Numbered from the stretch's first letter, positions 26,704-36,244 are shown. The stretch is 38,525 nucleotides of DNA from JBKBKN01 sp046294625 (GCA_046294625.1 JBKBKN010000026.1:1-38525), one strand, 5' to 3'. The notes: a model not told the origin generated them from the letters alone. Numbers and translations are program-made.

Positions 26704-26731
26704 TTGTGGATAAGTAAAAACTTTATTTTCG
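26704..26731 (+). promoter_or_regulatory. Weak candidate promoter of the cphA-like gene
   Basis: TTG (26704-26706) is followed after 17 bases by TATTTTCG (26724-26731), which matches TAnnTTTG except for one base. The start would lie about 70 bases before the ATG. The surrounding 231-base divergent gap shows no other gene. Confidence 0.3.
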
Positions 26732-26808
26732 GACTTTAAATTCTTTTAATACGAGTGGCAAAAATGTACATCAGTCATGATGTCACCATAAACCTATATT
26801 ACTGAACT

Positions 26809-29463
26809 ATGAAAATAGAAGAAATCAGAGCCATGCGCGGCCCCAACTATTGGTCTATTCGCAGACACAAGCTTATTGTGATGAAACTTGATCTTGAAGA
26901 GTTGGAAGAGCGTCCCACCAATCATATTGAAGGTTTTTTGGAGCGCCTGGAAGCCATGTTTCCCGGAATGTACGAACATCGCTGTTCGGAAGGGCGACCC
27001 GGTGGTTTTTTTCATAGAGTAAAGGAAGGAACGTGGATGGGGCATGTGATTGAACATATAGCACTTGAAATTCAGACTATGGCCGGCATGGATGTGGGCT
27101 TTGGGCGCACACGTGGCACCGGGGAGTTTGGAAAATATTTTGTAGTGTTTTCCTACATGGAAGAGAAAGTTGGAATCTATGCTGCCAAAGCAGCGGTTCG
27201 AATTGCGCAGGCATTGGTAAATGGTGAAGATTACTACTTGCAGGAAGATATTCAGAACATGCGCGAAATCCGTGAAGATGAGCGACTGGGTCCCAGCACA
27301 GGTTCGATTGTAGAAGAAGCAGCGGCTCGCGGTATTCCTTGGATACGGCTTAATCGCCACTCATTGGTGATGTTGGGCTACGGAGTAAATCAACGTCGTA
27401 TTCAGGCCACAGTGAGCGGAAATACCAGCAATATTGCAGTAGAAATAGCCTGCGATAAAGAAGAAACCAAAAATTTGCTCGATGCTGCTGCAATTCCTGT
27501 TCCGAAGGGTTATATCATCTACGATGAAGAAGATTTGTTGTCGGCTGTGAATAAAATTGGTTTCCCAATAGTACTCAAGCCGGTAAATGGAAATCATGGT
27601 CGCGGCGCCACGATTAACATCACCAATTTGGATGATGCTAAAGTTGCCCTGCAAGCAGCTAAGAAAGTATCGAGAGCGGTGGTATGTGAGAAGTTTGTTA
27701 CCGGATTCGATTTTCGCTTGTTGGTAATTAATTATAAACTGGTAGCTGCAGCCAAACGCACTCCGGCTGCTGTTACAGGGAATGGCAAAAATACCATTCA
27801 ACAATTGATAGATGAAGTAAATACAGATCCGCGCCGTGGCTATGGGCATGAAAAGGTGCTTACCGCCATCAAGGTTGATGACATGACTATGAATATTCTC
27901 CGCGATAAAGGATATACGCTCGACACCATTCTGCCTGAAGGTGAAATACTTTATTTGAAATCTACCGCCAATCTCAGCACTGGTGGAACTGCTACAGATA
28001 TTACTGACCATGTTCATCCATATAATGTTTTTATGGCAGAACGTATTGCCCGCATTGTTGGCTTAGATATATGCGGTATCGACATTATGGCACCGGATAT
28101 TGAAACGCCAATCAACGAAAATGGTGGTGCTATTTTGGAAGTAAATGCTGCCCCGGGTTTCAGGATGCATATTGCACCTACCGAAGGTTTACCGCGCAAC
28201 GTGGCCGAGCCGGTGATTGACATGCTTTTTCCTCCAGGCACTTCTGCGCGTATTCCCATCATTGCTATTACTGGTACCAATGGTAAAACTACCACTACCA
28301 GACTCACGGCACATATTGTAAAAACCATGGGACACAAGGTCGGATTCACCACCACCGATGGAGTGTATATTCAAAACCGAATGTTGATGAGTGGCGATTG
28401 TACCGGACCTGTGAGTGCTGAGTTTGTTTTGAAAGATCCGACAGTTGATTTTGCAGTACTGGAAACCGCACGAGGGGGGATTTTGCGTGCTGGTTTAGGT
28501 TTTACAGAATGCGATTTGGCTATAGTGACCAATATCGCGTCAGATCATTTAGGCTTAAAGGGAATCAATACACTCGAAGATATGGCTCGAGTGAAATCGG
28601 TAGTGCCGCGAAGCGTGAAAAAAACTGGTTTTGCGATACTAAATGCCGATGACGAATTGGTTTATTCCATGAAGAACGAACTGGAATGTAATATCGCGCT
28701 GTTTAGTCTGGATGAGAAAAATCCGCGAATTGTGAAACACTGTAATGATGGCGGGTTAGCTGCGGTGGTGGAGAATGGATTTGTCACCATTTGCAAAGGT
28801 AATTGGAAAATTCGTGTAGATAAAGTCATCAATATTCCGCTCACCTTTTCCGGTAAAGCCGTTTTCAATATTCAGAACATTCTTCCTTCTGTGCTTGCAG
28901 GATTTATTCAAGGCTTTAAAATTGAAGACATGCGACTGGCATTGGAAACTTTCATTCCTTCACCAACTCAAACACCTGGTCGAATGAATCTCTTCCAATT
29001 CAAAAATTACCAGGTAATGGTAGATTATGCGCATAACTCAGCAGGTTTTGCCGCCATATCCAAGTTTCTGGAGAAGATCGAAGCCAAACCCAAAATCGGA
29101 ATTATTGCGGGCGTGGGCGACCGAAGAGATGAAGATATAGTAGCCCTTGGTAAGGTTGCCGGAGGTATGTTTGACGAGATTATTATTCGTCAGGATAAGA
29201 ATCTGCGAGGTCGCTCCGAGCAAGAAATCATTGACCTGATGATGAAGGGCATTCACGAAATTGATCCTTACAAGAAAACTACTGTGATTGCCACAGAAAG
29301 AGAAGCGATTGATTTTGCTATCAATAATGCAGTGAAAGGTTCATTTATCACAATTTGCAGCGATGTGGTTCCTGATGCATTGCAACAAATCATGCGCTAT
29401 AAAGAAGAAGAAGACCGCTTTGAGCTCAAACCTGCTGATATTCCTAATTTAGAGGGCGCATAA
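26809..29463 (+). CDS. cphA: Cyanophycin synthetase-like protein (ATP-grasp plus Mur ligase)
   Basis: Cyanophycin synthetase adds Asp and then Arg, using ATP, to build the storage polymer cyanophycin. At 884 residues the length fits. In order: the N-terminal domain (MKIEEIRAMRGPNYWSIRRH, then GTWMGHVIEHIALEIQTMAG), the ATP-grasp domain (about 220-470) with VLKPVNGNHGRGATINI and NENGGAILEVNAAPGFRMH, and the Mur-ligase-like domain (about 485-860) with the P-loop ITGTNGKTTTTRL at about 487, the ETARGGILRAGLGF segment, a DYAHNSAGF motif and the C-terminal GVGDRRDED region. The N-terminal and ATP-grasp motifs are those of CphA. No cyanophycinase or isoaspartyl dipeptidase gene lies beside it, and the genes that follow are for glycosyl transfer. 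A variant product cannot be excluded. Confidence 0.92.
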   Translation: MKIEEIRAMRGPNYWSIRRHKLIVMKLDLEELEERPTNHIEGFLERLEAMFPGMYEHRCSEGRPGGFFHRVKEGTWMGHVIEHIALEIQTMAGMDVGFGRTRGTGEFGKYFVVFSYMEEKVGIYAAKAAVRIAQALVNGEDYYLQEDIQNMREIREDERLGPSTGSIVEEAAARGIPWIRLNRHSLVMLGYGVNQRRIQATVSGNTSNIAVEIACDKEETKNLLDAAAIPVPKGYIIYDEEDLLSAVNKIGFPIVLKPVNGNHGRGATINITNLDDAKVALQAAKKVSRAVVCEKFVTGFDFRLLVINYKLVAAAKRTPAAVTGNGKNTIQQLIDEVNTDPRRGYGHEKVLTAIKVDDMTMNILRDKGYTLDTILPEGEILYLKSTANLSTGGTATDITDHVHPYNVFMAERIARIVGLDICGIDIMAPDIETPINENGGAILEVNAAPGFRMHIAPTEGLPRNVAEPVIDMLFPPGTSARIPIIAITGTNGKTTTTRLTAHIVKTMGHKVGFTTTDGVYIQNRMLMSGDCTGPVSAEFVLKDPTVDFAVLETARGGILRAGLGFTECDLAIVTNIASDHLGLKGINTLEDMARVKSVVPRSVKKTGFAILNADDELVYSMKNELECNIALFSLDEKNPRIVKHCNDGGLAAVVENGFVTICKGNWKIRVDKVINIPLTFSGKAVFNIQNILPSVLAGFIQGFKIEDMRLALETFIPSPTQTPGRMNLFQFKNYQVMVDYAHNSAGFAAISKFLEKIEAKPKIGIIAGVGDRRDEDIVALGKVAGGMFDEIIIRQDKNLRGRSEQEIIDLMMKGIHEIDPYKKTTVIATEREAIDFAINNAVKGSFITICSDVVPDALQQIMRYKEEEDRFELKPADIPNLEGA

Positions 29464-29469
29464 TTGAAA

Positions 29470-30849
29470 ATGTTCTCAGAGTTCAGGGTAAAATTTCGTT
29501 CGGCATCTTTTGTGGTATGTTTTGTTATCACTTTATTGTATTCTTTCGGTTACAATCTGTTTCGCAATTGGCATGGAGCTAAAGTGCCTTTTATTCAGGA
29601 TGTAAATCAGTATTACAGCTATTTGCCTGCACTGTTCATTCACGGCGATTTAACTTTTCAGTTTGAACATGAGTATTGGCTCATTCAGGCTGAAAACGGC
29701 AATCTTGTGCCAAAAGTAAGCATGGGTATGGCTTATATCTACATGCCTGGATTTCTCCTCGGGCATACCATAGCTTACCTTTCTGGAGCTGAAATGACCG
29801 GCTACAGTCAACCATATGCCTGGTCGGTTTATTTCTGCTCCATTTTGTATGCATTGATTGGTATTTGGCTGCTCCGAAAATTTCTGCTACGCTATTTTTC
29901 TGAATTTACTACAGCTTTGACTATTGCTTTAGTTGTATTGGCAACTAATTTGATTGCCTACACCCTTTCATGGGCAGAAATGTCGCACAATTATCTTTTT
30001 GTGTTGTATGCCATTTTTCTACATCTCGTAGTGGACTATCACCAGTCAGGAACCTTTCGCAAATTACTTTGGATGGCATTTCTAGCTGGTTTGATCGTCA
30101 TTATTAGGCCAGCAGAATTGTTGTTTCTCATCATTCCATTACTCTATGGAATTGTTGATTCGCAAAGCTTTCAGGCTAAAGTTCAGCTTTTAATTTCGCA
30201 TAGTTGGCGCTGGTTATGGGTGGTAGCGGTTTTCATGTTACCCATTTTGCCGCAATTGGTTTATTGGAAAGCGATGACCGGGCATTTTCTTTACTTTAGT
30301 TATGGTAGCAATGAGCGCTTCTTTTTCAGCAATCCGCAAATATTGAATTTTCTCATTTCCTTCAAAAAAGGCTGGTTGTTTTATACACCGGTAATGATAT
30401 TTGCATTGCTAGGTCTGTTCTATCTAAGAAAATATGCACAACAATTTCAATGGGCTTTACCGCTTTTTGTATTGATTATTATTTACTTTCTCTCAAGTTG
30501 GTGGTCGTGGTGGTATGGCGGCTCATTTGGCAACCGATCCATGGTGCAGTATTATGCATTTTTAGCCATCCCTTTGGCGGCTTTCATAGAGCATTTTAAT
30601 CCAAATAAGATTTTTCGTATAGCTTTTCCTGTGTTTGGGGCATTTCTTATTTGGTTGAATTTATATCACTTGCATCTATATCGTAAGGCTCATTTGCATT
30701 GGGACTCGATGGCTCGCGAATCATATATTTATTTGATAAAGCACAGCTTGAGAAACGATATGGATTTTGATTACTATTTTAGCCTGCTCAAAGCCCCCGA
30801 TTATGAAGCAGCGCAAAGGGGCGAATACAATTACAAATGGTACGAGTAG
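29470..30849 (+). CDS. Polytopic membrane protein, probable GT-C-type glycosyltransferase
   Basis: About 460 residues with roughly ten TM segments. The first periplasmic loop holds QDVNQYYSYLPALFIHGDL, with an Asp that may be catalytic as in GT-C enzymes that use polyprenyl-phosphate sugars. A later loop holds the aromatic SSWWSWWYGGSFGNRSMVQ motif seen in many such proteins. The sugar and the acceptor are unknown. ATG at 29470 is preferred; a TTG two codons earlier, directly after the cphA stop, is possible. The short spacing to cphA and the 13-base overlap with the GT2 gene suggest one transcript. Confidence 0.72.
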   Translation: MFSEFRVKFRSASFVVCFVITLLYSFGYNLFRNWHGAKVPFIQDVNQYYSYLPALFIHGDLTFQFEHEYWLIQAENGNLVPKVSMGMAYIYMPGFLLGHTIAYLSGAEMTGYSQPYAWSVYFCSILYALIGIWLLRKFLLRYFSEFTTALTIALVVLATNLIAYTLSWAEMSHNYLFVLYAIFLHLVVDYHQSGTFRKLLWMAFLAGLIVIIRPAELLFLIIPLLYGIVDSQSFQAKVQLLISHSWRWLWVVAVFMLPILPQLVYWKAMTGHFLYFSYGSNERFFFSNPQILNFLISFKKGWLFYTPVMIFALLGLFYLRKYAQQFQWALPLFVLIIIYFLSSWWSWWYGGSFGNRSMVQYYAFLAIPLAAFIEHFNPNKIFRIAFPVFGAFLIWLNLYHLHLYRKAHLHWDSMARESYIYLIKHSLRNDMDFDYYFSLLKAPDYEAAQRGEYNYKWYE

Positions 30850-31562
30850 CCGTGATTATTCCATGTTATAATGAGTCGAGCAGTGTGCTGCCTCTGTTCG
30901 ACGAATTGAAGTCCATCGTATTTCCGGAAAAATATCAGGTCGTCCCGATATTCATCGACGATTGCTCACGTGACAATACCTTGCAAGTTTTGCTCGATCA
31001 CCAATTGTCGCATCTCGCTCTTCCAGTCAATTTGGGTATAGGAGGTGCTGTGCAAACTGGAATAAAATACGCCTACCGCAATGGTTTTGATTATGCCGTA
31101 CAAATGGATGGCGACGGGCAACATCCGCCATTTGAGCTTCAAAAAATCATTGATGAGTTGGAGAAGGGTGAGGCCGACCTGGTAATCGGTTCCCGATTTA
31201 TTGGCGATAAAAGTTTTCGTTCCAGCTTTATGCGGCGCAGAGGCATTGGAATGCTAAGTGGGCTTATTAATTTATTGTCCGGCGTTCGCATTTTAGATTG
31301 CACATCGGGCTATCGGGGATTTAATTGCAAAGCCATGGCATTGGCAGCTGATTATTATCCAGATGAATATCCCGAACCGGAGTCCATTATTTATTTCAGT
31401 AGCAATGGTTTAAAAATCAAAGAAATCTCCGTGTTGATGCGCGAGCGGCAGGGGGGGAGTTCTTCTATTTATGGCTGGAAGTCGGTTTATTACATGCTCA
31501 AAGTGAGCTTAGCTATGATTTTTAATTACTTAAAACACCGAAATGCTCATGCAAGTCATTGA
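30837..31562 (+). CDS. Family 2 glycosyltransferase (DPM1-like)
   Basis: 241 residues with a GT-A fold: VRVAVIIPCYNESSSVLPLF at the start, FIDDCSRDNTLQVL, NLGIGGAVQTGIKYA, QMDGDGQHPP (the D-x-D metal site) and VIGSRF, then the C-terminal ERQGGSSSIYGW. It is of the dolichyl/polyprenyl-phosphate sugar synthase type and probably makes a lipid-linked sugar for the neighbouring GT-C-like protein. Its ATG lies inside the end of the upstream gene, and it overlaps the DUF2304 gene by 20 bases. A run of seven G (31451-31457) near its end could slip during replication. Confidence 0.92.
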   Translation: MVRVAVIIPCYNESSSVLPLFDELKSIVFPEKYQVVPIFIDDCSRDNTLQVLLDHQLSHLALPVNLGIGGAVQTGIKYAYRNGFDYAVQMDGDGQHPPFELQKIIDELEKGEADLVIGSRFIGDKSFRSSFMRRRGIGMLSGLINLLSGVRILDCTSGYRGFNCKAMALAADYYPDEYPEPESIIYFSSNGLKIKEISVLMRERQGGSSSIYGWKSVYYMLKVSLAMIFNYLKHRNAHASH

Positions 31563-31911
31563 TATTTTAAGTATTGCAACTGCATTATCCTTCTTAATCA
31601 TTATTGCTCTATTAATCAAAAAAGGCCGCTTGCGCGAGGAGTATTCGTTTGTTTGGCTTGCAATTTCAGCGGTTTTTCTGTTTTTTTCCCTTTATCGTGA
31701 AGCTTTAGATCAGCTTGCCGGATGGCTCAATGTAGTGTATGCACCCGCACTGTTGTTTTTAGCGATGTTTTTCGCCATTGTGGTTTTCTTGGTTCACTTA
31801 TCAGTGGTCAATACCAAACAGCACAATCAAATTCGCGCATTGGCACAGGAAATGGCATTGATGAAAAAGAAATTGGAACAACAAGAAACAGATAAAGGCC
31901 TGAAAGAGTGA
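31543..31911 (+). CDS. DUF2304 small membrane protein
   Basis: 122 residues with three hydrophobic segments (about 8-26, 37-53, 64-88), RLREEYSFVWL between the first two and a charged coiled-coil tail (about 95-122). DUF2304 proteins commonly sit beside GT2 genes like the one upstream and may help flip or anchor lipid-linked sugars; the function is not established. It overlaps the GT2 gene by 20 bases and converges on the T9SS cargo gene three bases away. Confidence 0.85.
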   Translation: MLMQVIDILSIATALSFLIIIALLIKKGRLREEYSFVWLAISAVFLFFSLYREALDQLAGWLNVVYAPALLFLAMFFAIVVFLVHLSVVNTKQHNQIRALAQEMALMKKKLEQQETDKGLKE

Positions 31912-31914
31912 AAG

Positions 31915-33357
31915 TTATCGGAGCACTATTCTGCTTATTTGGACGGAATATTTATTCGATATTTTCAAAGTATAATTGCCCGTATGCAATAGCTTACGTT
32001 CAAGGTGTAAAACTACTTCGTAGCTGTTTACCATATCAAAAGGCAGTTCAACCGTTTTGCCTAGCACATCTATGATTTGCACCTGCGTTTCAGGTCCGAA
32101 AAGAAAGCTTTTTGATTGTAGTCCCACCCAATTTTCGGCAGGATTAGGATAAACTTTTATATCCTGAATAGCTTTCGGCTCGTGGATGTTGACTTGGATT
32201 CCACCTTCTACAAAACAATTTTCGTCACTCTTGTTAATATACACTGAGCTTTGTCCCGGACTCAGAAAGTCGCTGTTACCAATGATAATGATGTTGCGGC
32301 TATTGTCCATGATGGCATCTTCGGCAGTGTAGGGAAAGGTGTGGCCAAAAGACGATGAACAATCCAAAAAGAATCCGGGAAAGGTTTTCCATAAATTGCC
32401 GAACTCTACATTTCCGGCACGTTGTCTGAACAGAATAAGGTGTCGATTATCGCCTATGTAATTGATGCGATTGATAGGGGAGAAGTTACCGCCAAATCCT
32501 TCAATGGCATCCAAAAATTCGCCTTCTGAATTGAAATTTACCGGATAATATTCCAACATTCCCGGCGCGCTTTCCAATGAGCCACCAACGGCAAATCCAT
32601 TGTTGATTCGTGGAGCAACATCATTGGCGTATTGATTGCCTGGACCACCAAATGTTCGCTCAAAGAGTACATCTCCATCAGGACTTAACTTGGCTATGAA
32701 AAAGTCTTTACCGGTAGCCAAATTTTCGAAGGTGCTCACCACCATGAGATTTCCTTCTTCCAACTCGCAAATACCGTTGCCGGTTTCATCGGCAGCTGTG
32801 CCAAAGGTTCGTTCCCAGATGAGTTCACCATCCTGACCATTGATTTTCAACACCCAAACATCGGCATTGCCTTCGCCAAAGGAATAAGTGGTGCCAATCA
32901 TGGCATAATGTCCATCGGAAGTGGGAATGATTCTGCGGCCTATTTCCCAGTCGGGACCGCCATAGGTTTTTCGCCAAAGTTCGTTGCCATTGTCATCAAC
33001 AGCTACCACAAAAATATCATAGCCCCCTTCGCCAAAGCTGGCGGTGTGCCCGCATAATACAAATCCCCCTTGAGTTGAACGACAAATACTCTGTGCTATG
33101 TCGGCATTGATGCCACCATAAACCTTATGCCACAGCACAGTGCCAAGACTATCGGTCTTCATCAACCACATATCGCCGTTTTGTGCACCAAAACCGGCGC
33201 TGCCTCCGGCTACATAGATATTGTTCAGCTCATCAACAGCGGCGGCATATCCTTGATTGAAATTTTCAAAGTCTCCGTAGGTTCTTCTGAATGTATTTGT
33301 CTGCGCTAATCCTTCAAGCAGGCAAGCAAAAACAATAATTATAGAGCCAATTCTCAT
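31915..33357 (-). CDS. T9SS type A cargo with beta-propeller-like repeats
   Basis: 480 residues. A signal peptide (about 1-18, ending GLAQ) precedes several repeats of about 50 residues with the pattern ...GGFVLCGHTASFGEGGYDIF, ...LWRKTYGGPDWEIGRRI and ...GHYAMIGTTYSFGEGNADVW, in which a strand with D-x-[FW]-V/L follows a G-rich turn. This resembles beta-propeller or delta-60-type repeats. The C-terminal sorting domain starts at VYPNPAENWVGL and ends ISRIVLR. The protein is probably exported and attached by T9SS. Its ATG overlaps the stop of the barrel gene (ATGA), so the two are made together. The role of the propeller is unknown. Confidence 0.87.
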   Translation of the reverse strand: MRIGSIIIVFACLLEGLAQTNTFRRTYGDFENFNQGYAAAVDELNNIYVAGGSAGFGAQNGDMWLMKTDSLGTVLWHKVYGGINADIAQSICRSTQGGFVLCGHTASFGEGGYDIFVVAVDDNGNELWRKTYGGPDWEIGRRIIPTSDGHYAMIGTTYSFGEGNADVWVLKINGQDGELIWERTFGTAADETGNGICELEEGNLMVVSTFENLATGKDFFIAKLSPDGDVLFERTFGGPGNQYANDVAPRINNGFAVGGSLESAPGMLEYYPVNFNSEGEFLDAIEGFGGNFSPINRINYIGDNRHLILFRQRAGNVEFGNLWKTFPGFFLDCSSSFGHTFPYTAEDAIMDNSRNIIIIGNSDFLSPGQSSVYINKSDENCFVEGGIQVNIHEPKAIQDIKVYPNPAENWVGLQSKSFLFGPETQVQIIDVLGKTVELPFDMVNSYEVVLHLERKLLHTGNYTLKISNKYSVQISRIVLR

Positions 33358-34562
33358 CGTTGAGTAAAAATAATCAGTTTCATCATCAAGCCACTTCCTG
33401 ATGAAGTGTTAAAATTAAAGCTTTCTCCCGCAAGAGCGTTAACAGCCAATTGAAAACGATCCTTTCTATATGTGATGCCTATTTCCGGATTAAAAATGCC
33501 TGCTCCTAAAAGTTGTAAGCCGGCGCTCAAATCAATCTCATTGCTCATGCGGAATCGTCCACCCAAACGAACCCAAGGCATTCGATGTAAAAGATGATGA
33601 TAAGCCAATGTGCCATTCAGACTTAGCCAATCTGAAGCGACATAATGGTAATTAAGGGTTAAACGAAAGGGCAGAAGAGTTGTTATTGATGCATTGCGGG
33701 TCGAAATCCCCAATAAGTTATTCAAGGTATCGCCAATATTGATGTTTTCACCATCAAAATTGAACAAATCATCAATCACCAAACCTTCAAATCGAAAACT
33801 GGTATCGGCTGTTTCTCGGGTGGTTTGCTCATTCCATCGCATGAAACCCAGATCGCTTAACTGCAATGTGATGCTTTGTTTTTCATTTATTTTTCGCAAA
33901 TAATGAAGATCCAACAAAGCGCCAGCACCATTGTAATAGGTGCGGGCATTGTTTTGATGTAGGCTGAGGCTCATGTCCACATCCAGATATTCGCCAAATG
34001 GAGCGGTAAACAGGTTGAATCGATTCACATCGGCTTGAACAAAGGAACGCCCGGCCGCAATACCAAGGTTCATTCCATAGGAATAATTTGCTTTCTGTTT
34101 TGTAAATCCAAATCTGGCACAGTGGTAATTATATAAGCTCAAGTGGCTGTTATCTGCTGTAGCAGTTTCGTTTTCAAATTGTCTATTGCCCATAAATAAC
34201 AATGGAGCGCCATCATTCATCAATTGTCCGGCGGCGATGATACGTTGTGACAGGCTAAAATGACTCAGATAACCGGCTTCTTTTTTCTTCGAACTGAGAT
34301 ATACATCGGCAAATGCTTTCCATTGGGCTTCAAGTGCAAAGTGCGTGGAGCCGGATTGAGCGGCACGGTCAGCTGCGCTTTGATTGGTGCTACCCACACC
34401 AGAAAAGTGGTGGAATATGGATGCCGGTATGCGGGTTGAATTATTCCAAAATGTGCCTTGAATACCATATTGGGGTTGAGTCACAATGAGCTCCTCCCAC
34501 ATTTGCGCAACAAGCAGCACAGGCATAAAAAACAATACCGTAACAAGGTGTCTAATAGCCAT
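33354..34562 (-). CDS. DUF5723-like outer-membrane beta-barrel protein
   Basis: 402 residues with a signal peptide (about 1-19, ending LLVAQ). It has many alternating strands with aromatic ends (for example YGMNLGIAAGRSF, LRLTLNYHYVASDWLSL, PEIGITYRKDRFQLAVNALA) and no cytoplasmic motifs. This is the pattern of Bacteroidota outer-membrane barrels such as DUF5723, which recalls the PorP/SprF-like proteins of T9SS. It shares a base with the lipoprotein gene upstream (TGATG) and four bases with the cargo gene downstream, so all three are translated as a unit. It may be an anchor or accessory channel for the cargo; that is inference. Confidence 0.75.
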   Translation of the reverse strand: MAIRHLVTVLFFMPVLLVAQMWEELIVTQPQYGIQGTFWNNSTRIPASIFHHFSGVGSTNQSAADRAAQSGSTHFALEAQWKAFADVYLSSKKKEAGYLSHFSLSQRIIAAGQLMNDGAPLLFMGNRQFENETATADNSHLSLYNYHCARFGFTKQKANYSYGMNLGIAAGRSFVQADVNRFNLFTAPFGEYLDVDMSLSLHQNNARTYYNGAGALLDLHYLRKINEKQSITLQLSDLGFMRWNEQTTRETADTSFRFEGLVIDDLFNFDGENINIGDTLNNLLGISTRNASITTLLPFRLTLNYHYVASDWLSLNGTLAYHHLLHRMPWVRLGGRFRMSNEIDLSAGLQLLGAGIFNPEIGITYRKDRFQLAVNALAGESFNFNTSSGSGLMMKLIIFTQR

Positions 34563-36157
34563 CAGGGTTGAAGTAAATAAGTGAAATCAGTAGCAATTTT
34601 TAATTCCATAAAATAGTGATTGAAAATCGGCAGCAATTCGTCGCCGGGACGGGTGTTCATTTTCACCTTCACAGCAATTTGTTTGGTATCTTTGAGCACT
34701 CCTATTTTTTGCTCCGATATTCGAAATTTCAAAATACTCCTCTTGGTTTGATTTACTAATAAATCATTGTCAACAGGAGCAGCTTCGATTATTTCACTTG
34801 CACTTAGTTTAGTGAGCATGGCATTTTGCTCGTTAAGCAAGGTGAGTTCCGGGATAAGTTCTACCGGAAAACGATTGTCAGCAATTAAAATAAGGGTGGC
34901 AAATTGCACACGGTCAAGTTGTTGAGTATTATCAATGCTAAAGGCTAATGTGTCGTGAAAACTAAGTTCGTTGGCGCTAAATTTCAATGGAATGTCAAGA
35001 TCCATTTGCAAGTTCACATTGCTTTTTTTGTAGATGAAATCATTGCCATTACTTACATTTCCTAGAGGATTGATAGTTGCGTTAACATTCAATCGGATTT
35101 GATCGGGTAGATTTTCGAATAAAGCTTTAAGATTGGAGTTGGAATTATTCAACTCATAATTCAGATTGCTGCTGGTGAAAAGTTCGCCAGTCTGTGAATT
35201 TGGTTGATTGAGTGCACGCGTCATGTTCACATTTTGACCCACTAAGCTGTGTTGAAGGCTAACAGTTTGGTTGCTTTGGGTATTGATGGCGGTCACTTCA
35301 TTTAACCGAAACCTTAAGTCCACCCCAAGACCGTTTCTAATGGTCAATTGCAAATTCACCTGATCAAGTGCCAATAGACCTTCAATATTTTTAAGCGCAT
35401 TGACTTCATTGGTAGAGCTTTGATTGGTAAAAGTCCTTTGCCCGAAATAGCCTCTTGCGAAAAAAGGTTTTATCCCGCTAAAAGTGTTTTCTACTTTAAG
35501 GAATTCCTGATTGGGTGTGACCTGATAGGCTGCTTGATCGTTGGCAATACGCGCATCAATAATCAGGCGCAGACGGTTGAAACTATTGTTTTGATCACCT
35601 GTAAGATTGAAATGATAATTGGATAAATCAAAAATTTGATCGAAGATCACCGTATCATTGATGAAAGCAGGAACGAATTGATTACTAAGCGAAATGCTTT
35701 CGCCGTTTAAGGTGGCTTTTGGAACACCGTAATTAAAAATAATATTTCTTGGCACTATACTTTTTACTCTAATGTTGCAAAGGCCTTCTTCAACCCGCAC
35801 TTCGGTGATGCGGATATCGTCGAAATTGTAGTTCAATTCCTGATTTTGAGAGATGATGCTAAAGCCCGGCGGAATATTCACTGCAACCGGTAGAGATAAT
35901 GCATTGACGATGGTGGTATCGGGCAAAAGCAATAATGAATCTAGGGGAATAAGCTCAAATATGCTTCGGAATTTAATGCGCATGAATCCATTTTCGTCAG
36001 ATTGCAACAATGTATCATTTAGCAGCTTGGTGAAATCAATCCTTGTGGAAGCCAAAGGGGTTAGCAATCCGGTATCCCACCCACTGTTTTCTTTTTTACA
36101 AGCCGCAAAAGCTAAGAGTATGAATAGCATACCCTGGAGCTTCCTCTTAAATATCAT
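34562..36157 (-). CDS. Large lipoprotein of unknown function
   Basis: 531 residues from ATG 36157, chosen because it starts a lipoprotein signal (MIFKRKLQGMLFILLAFAAC, Cys at 20, followed by KK); an ATG at 36229 would add 24 residues of non-signal sequence. The mature part is rich in beta strands (repeats of I-x-L-T-I-R and N-x-L-N-Y-x type) with no enzyme motif; it looks like a stack of beta-sandwich domains. I do not recognise a family. It is the first gene of the coupled trio with the barrel and the T9SS cargo, so a joint role at the outer membrane is likely. Confidence 0.75.
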   Translation of the reverse strand: MIFKRKLQGMLFILLAFAACKKENSGWDTGLLTPLASTRIDFTKLLNDTLLQSDENGFMRIKFRSIFELIPLDSLLLLPDTTIVNALSLPVAVNIPPGFSIISQNQELNYNFDDIRITEVRVEEGLCNIRVKSIVPRNIIFNYGVPKATLNGESISLSNQFVPAFINDTVIFDQIFDLSNYHFNLTGDQNNSFNRLRLIIDARIANDQAAYQVTPNQEFLKVENTFSGIKPFFARGYFGQRTFTNQSSTNEVNALKNIEGLLALDQVNLQLTIRNGLGVDLRFRLNEVTAINTQSNQTVSLQHSLVGQNVNMTRALNQPNSQTGELFTSSNLNYELNNSNSNLKALFENLPDQIRLNVNATINPLGNVSNGNDFIYKKSNVNLQMDLDIPLKFSANELSFHDTLAFSIDNTQQLDRVQFATLILIADNRFPVELIPELTLLNEQNAMLTKLSASEIIEAAPVDNDLLVNQTKRSILKFRISEQKIGVLKDTKQIAVKVKMNTRPGDELLPIFNHYFMELKIATDFTYLLQP

Positions 36158-36244
36158 CTTGCATAAAATTTTGATTTTGAAACGTGCTGTTTTCTTTACA
36201 GGGTCAAGCGGGTTAATCTCTCCTTGCATGGCGGCAAATTACGC

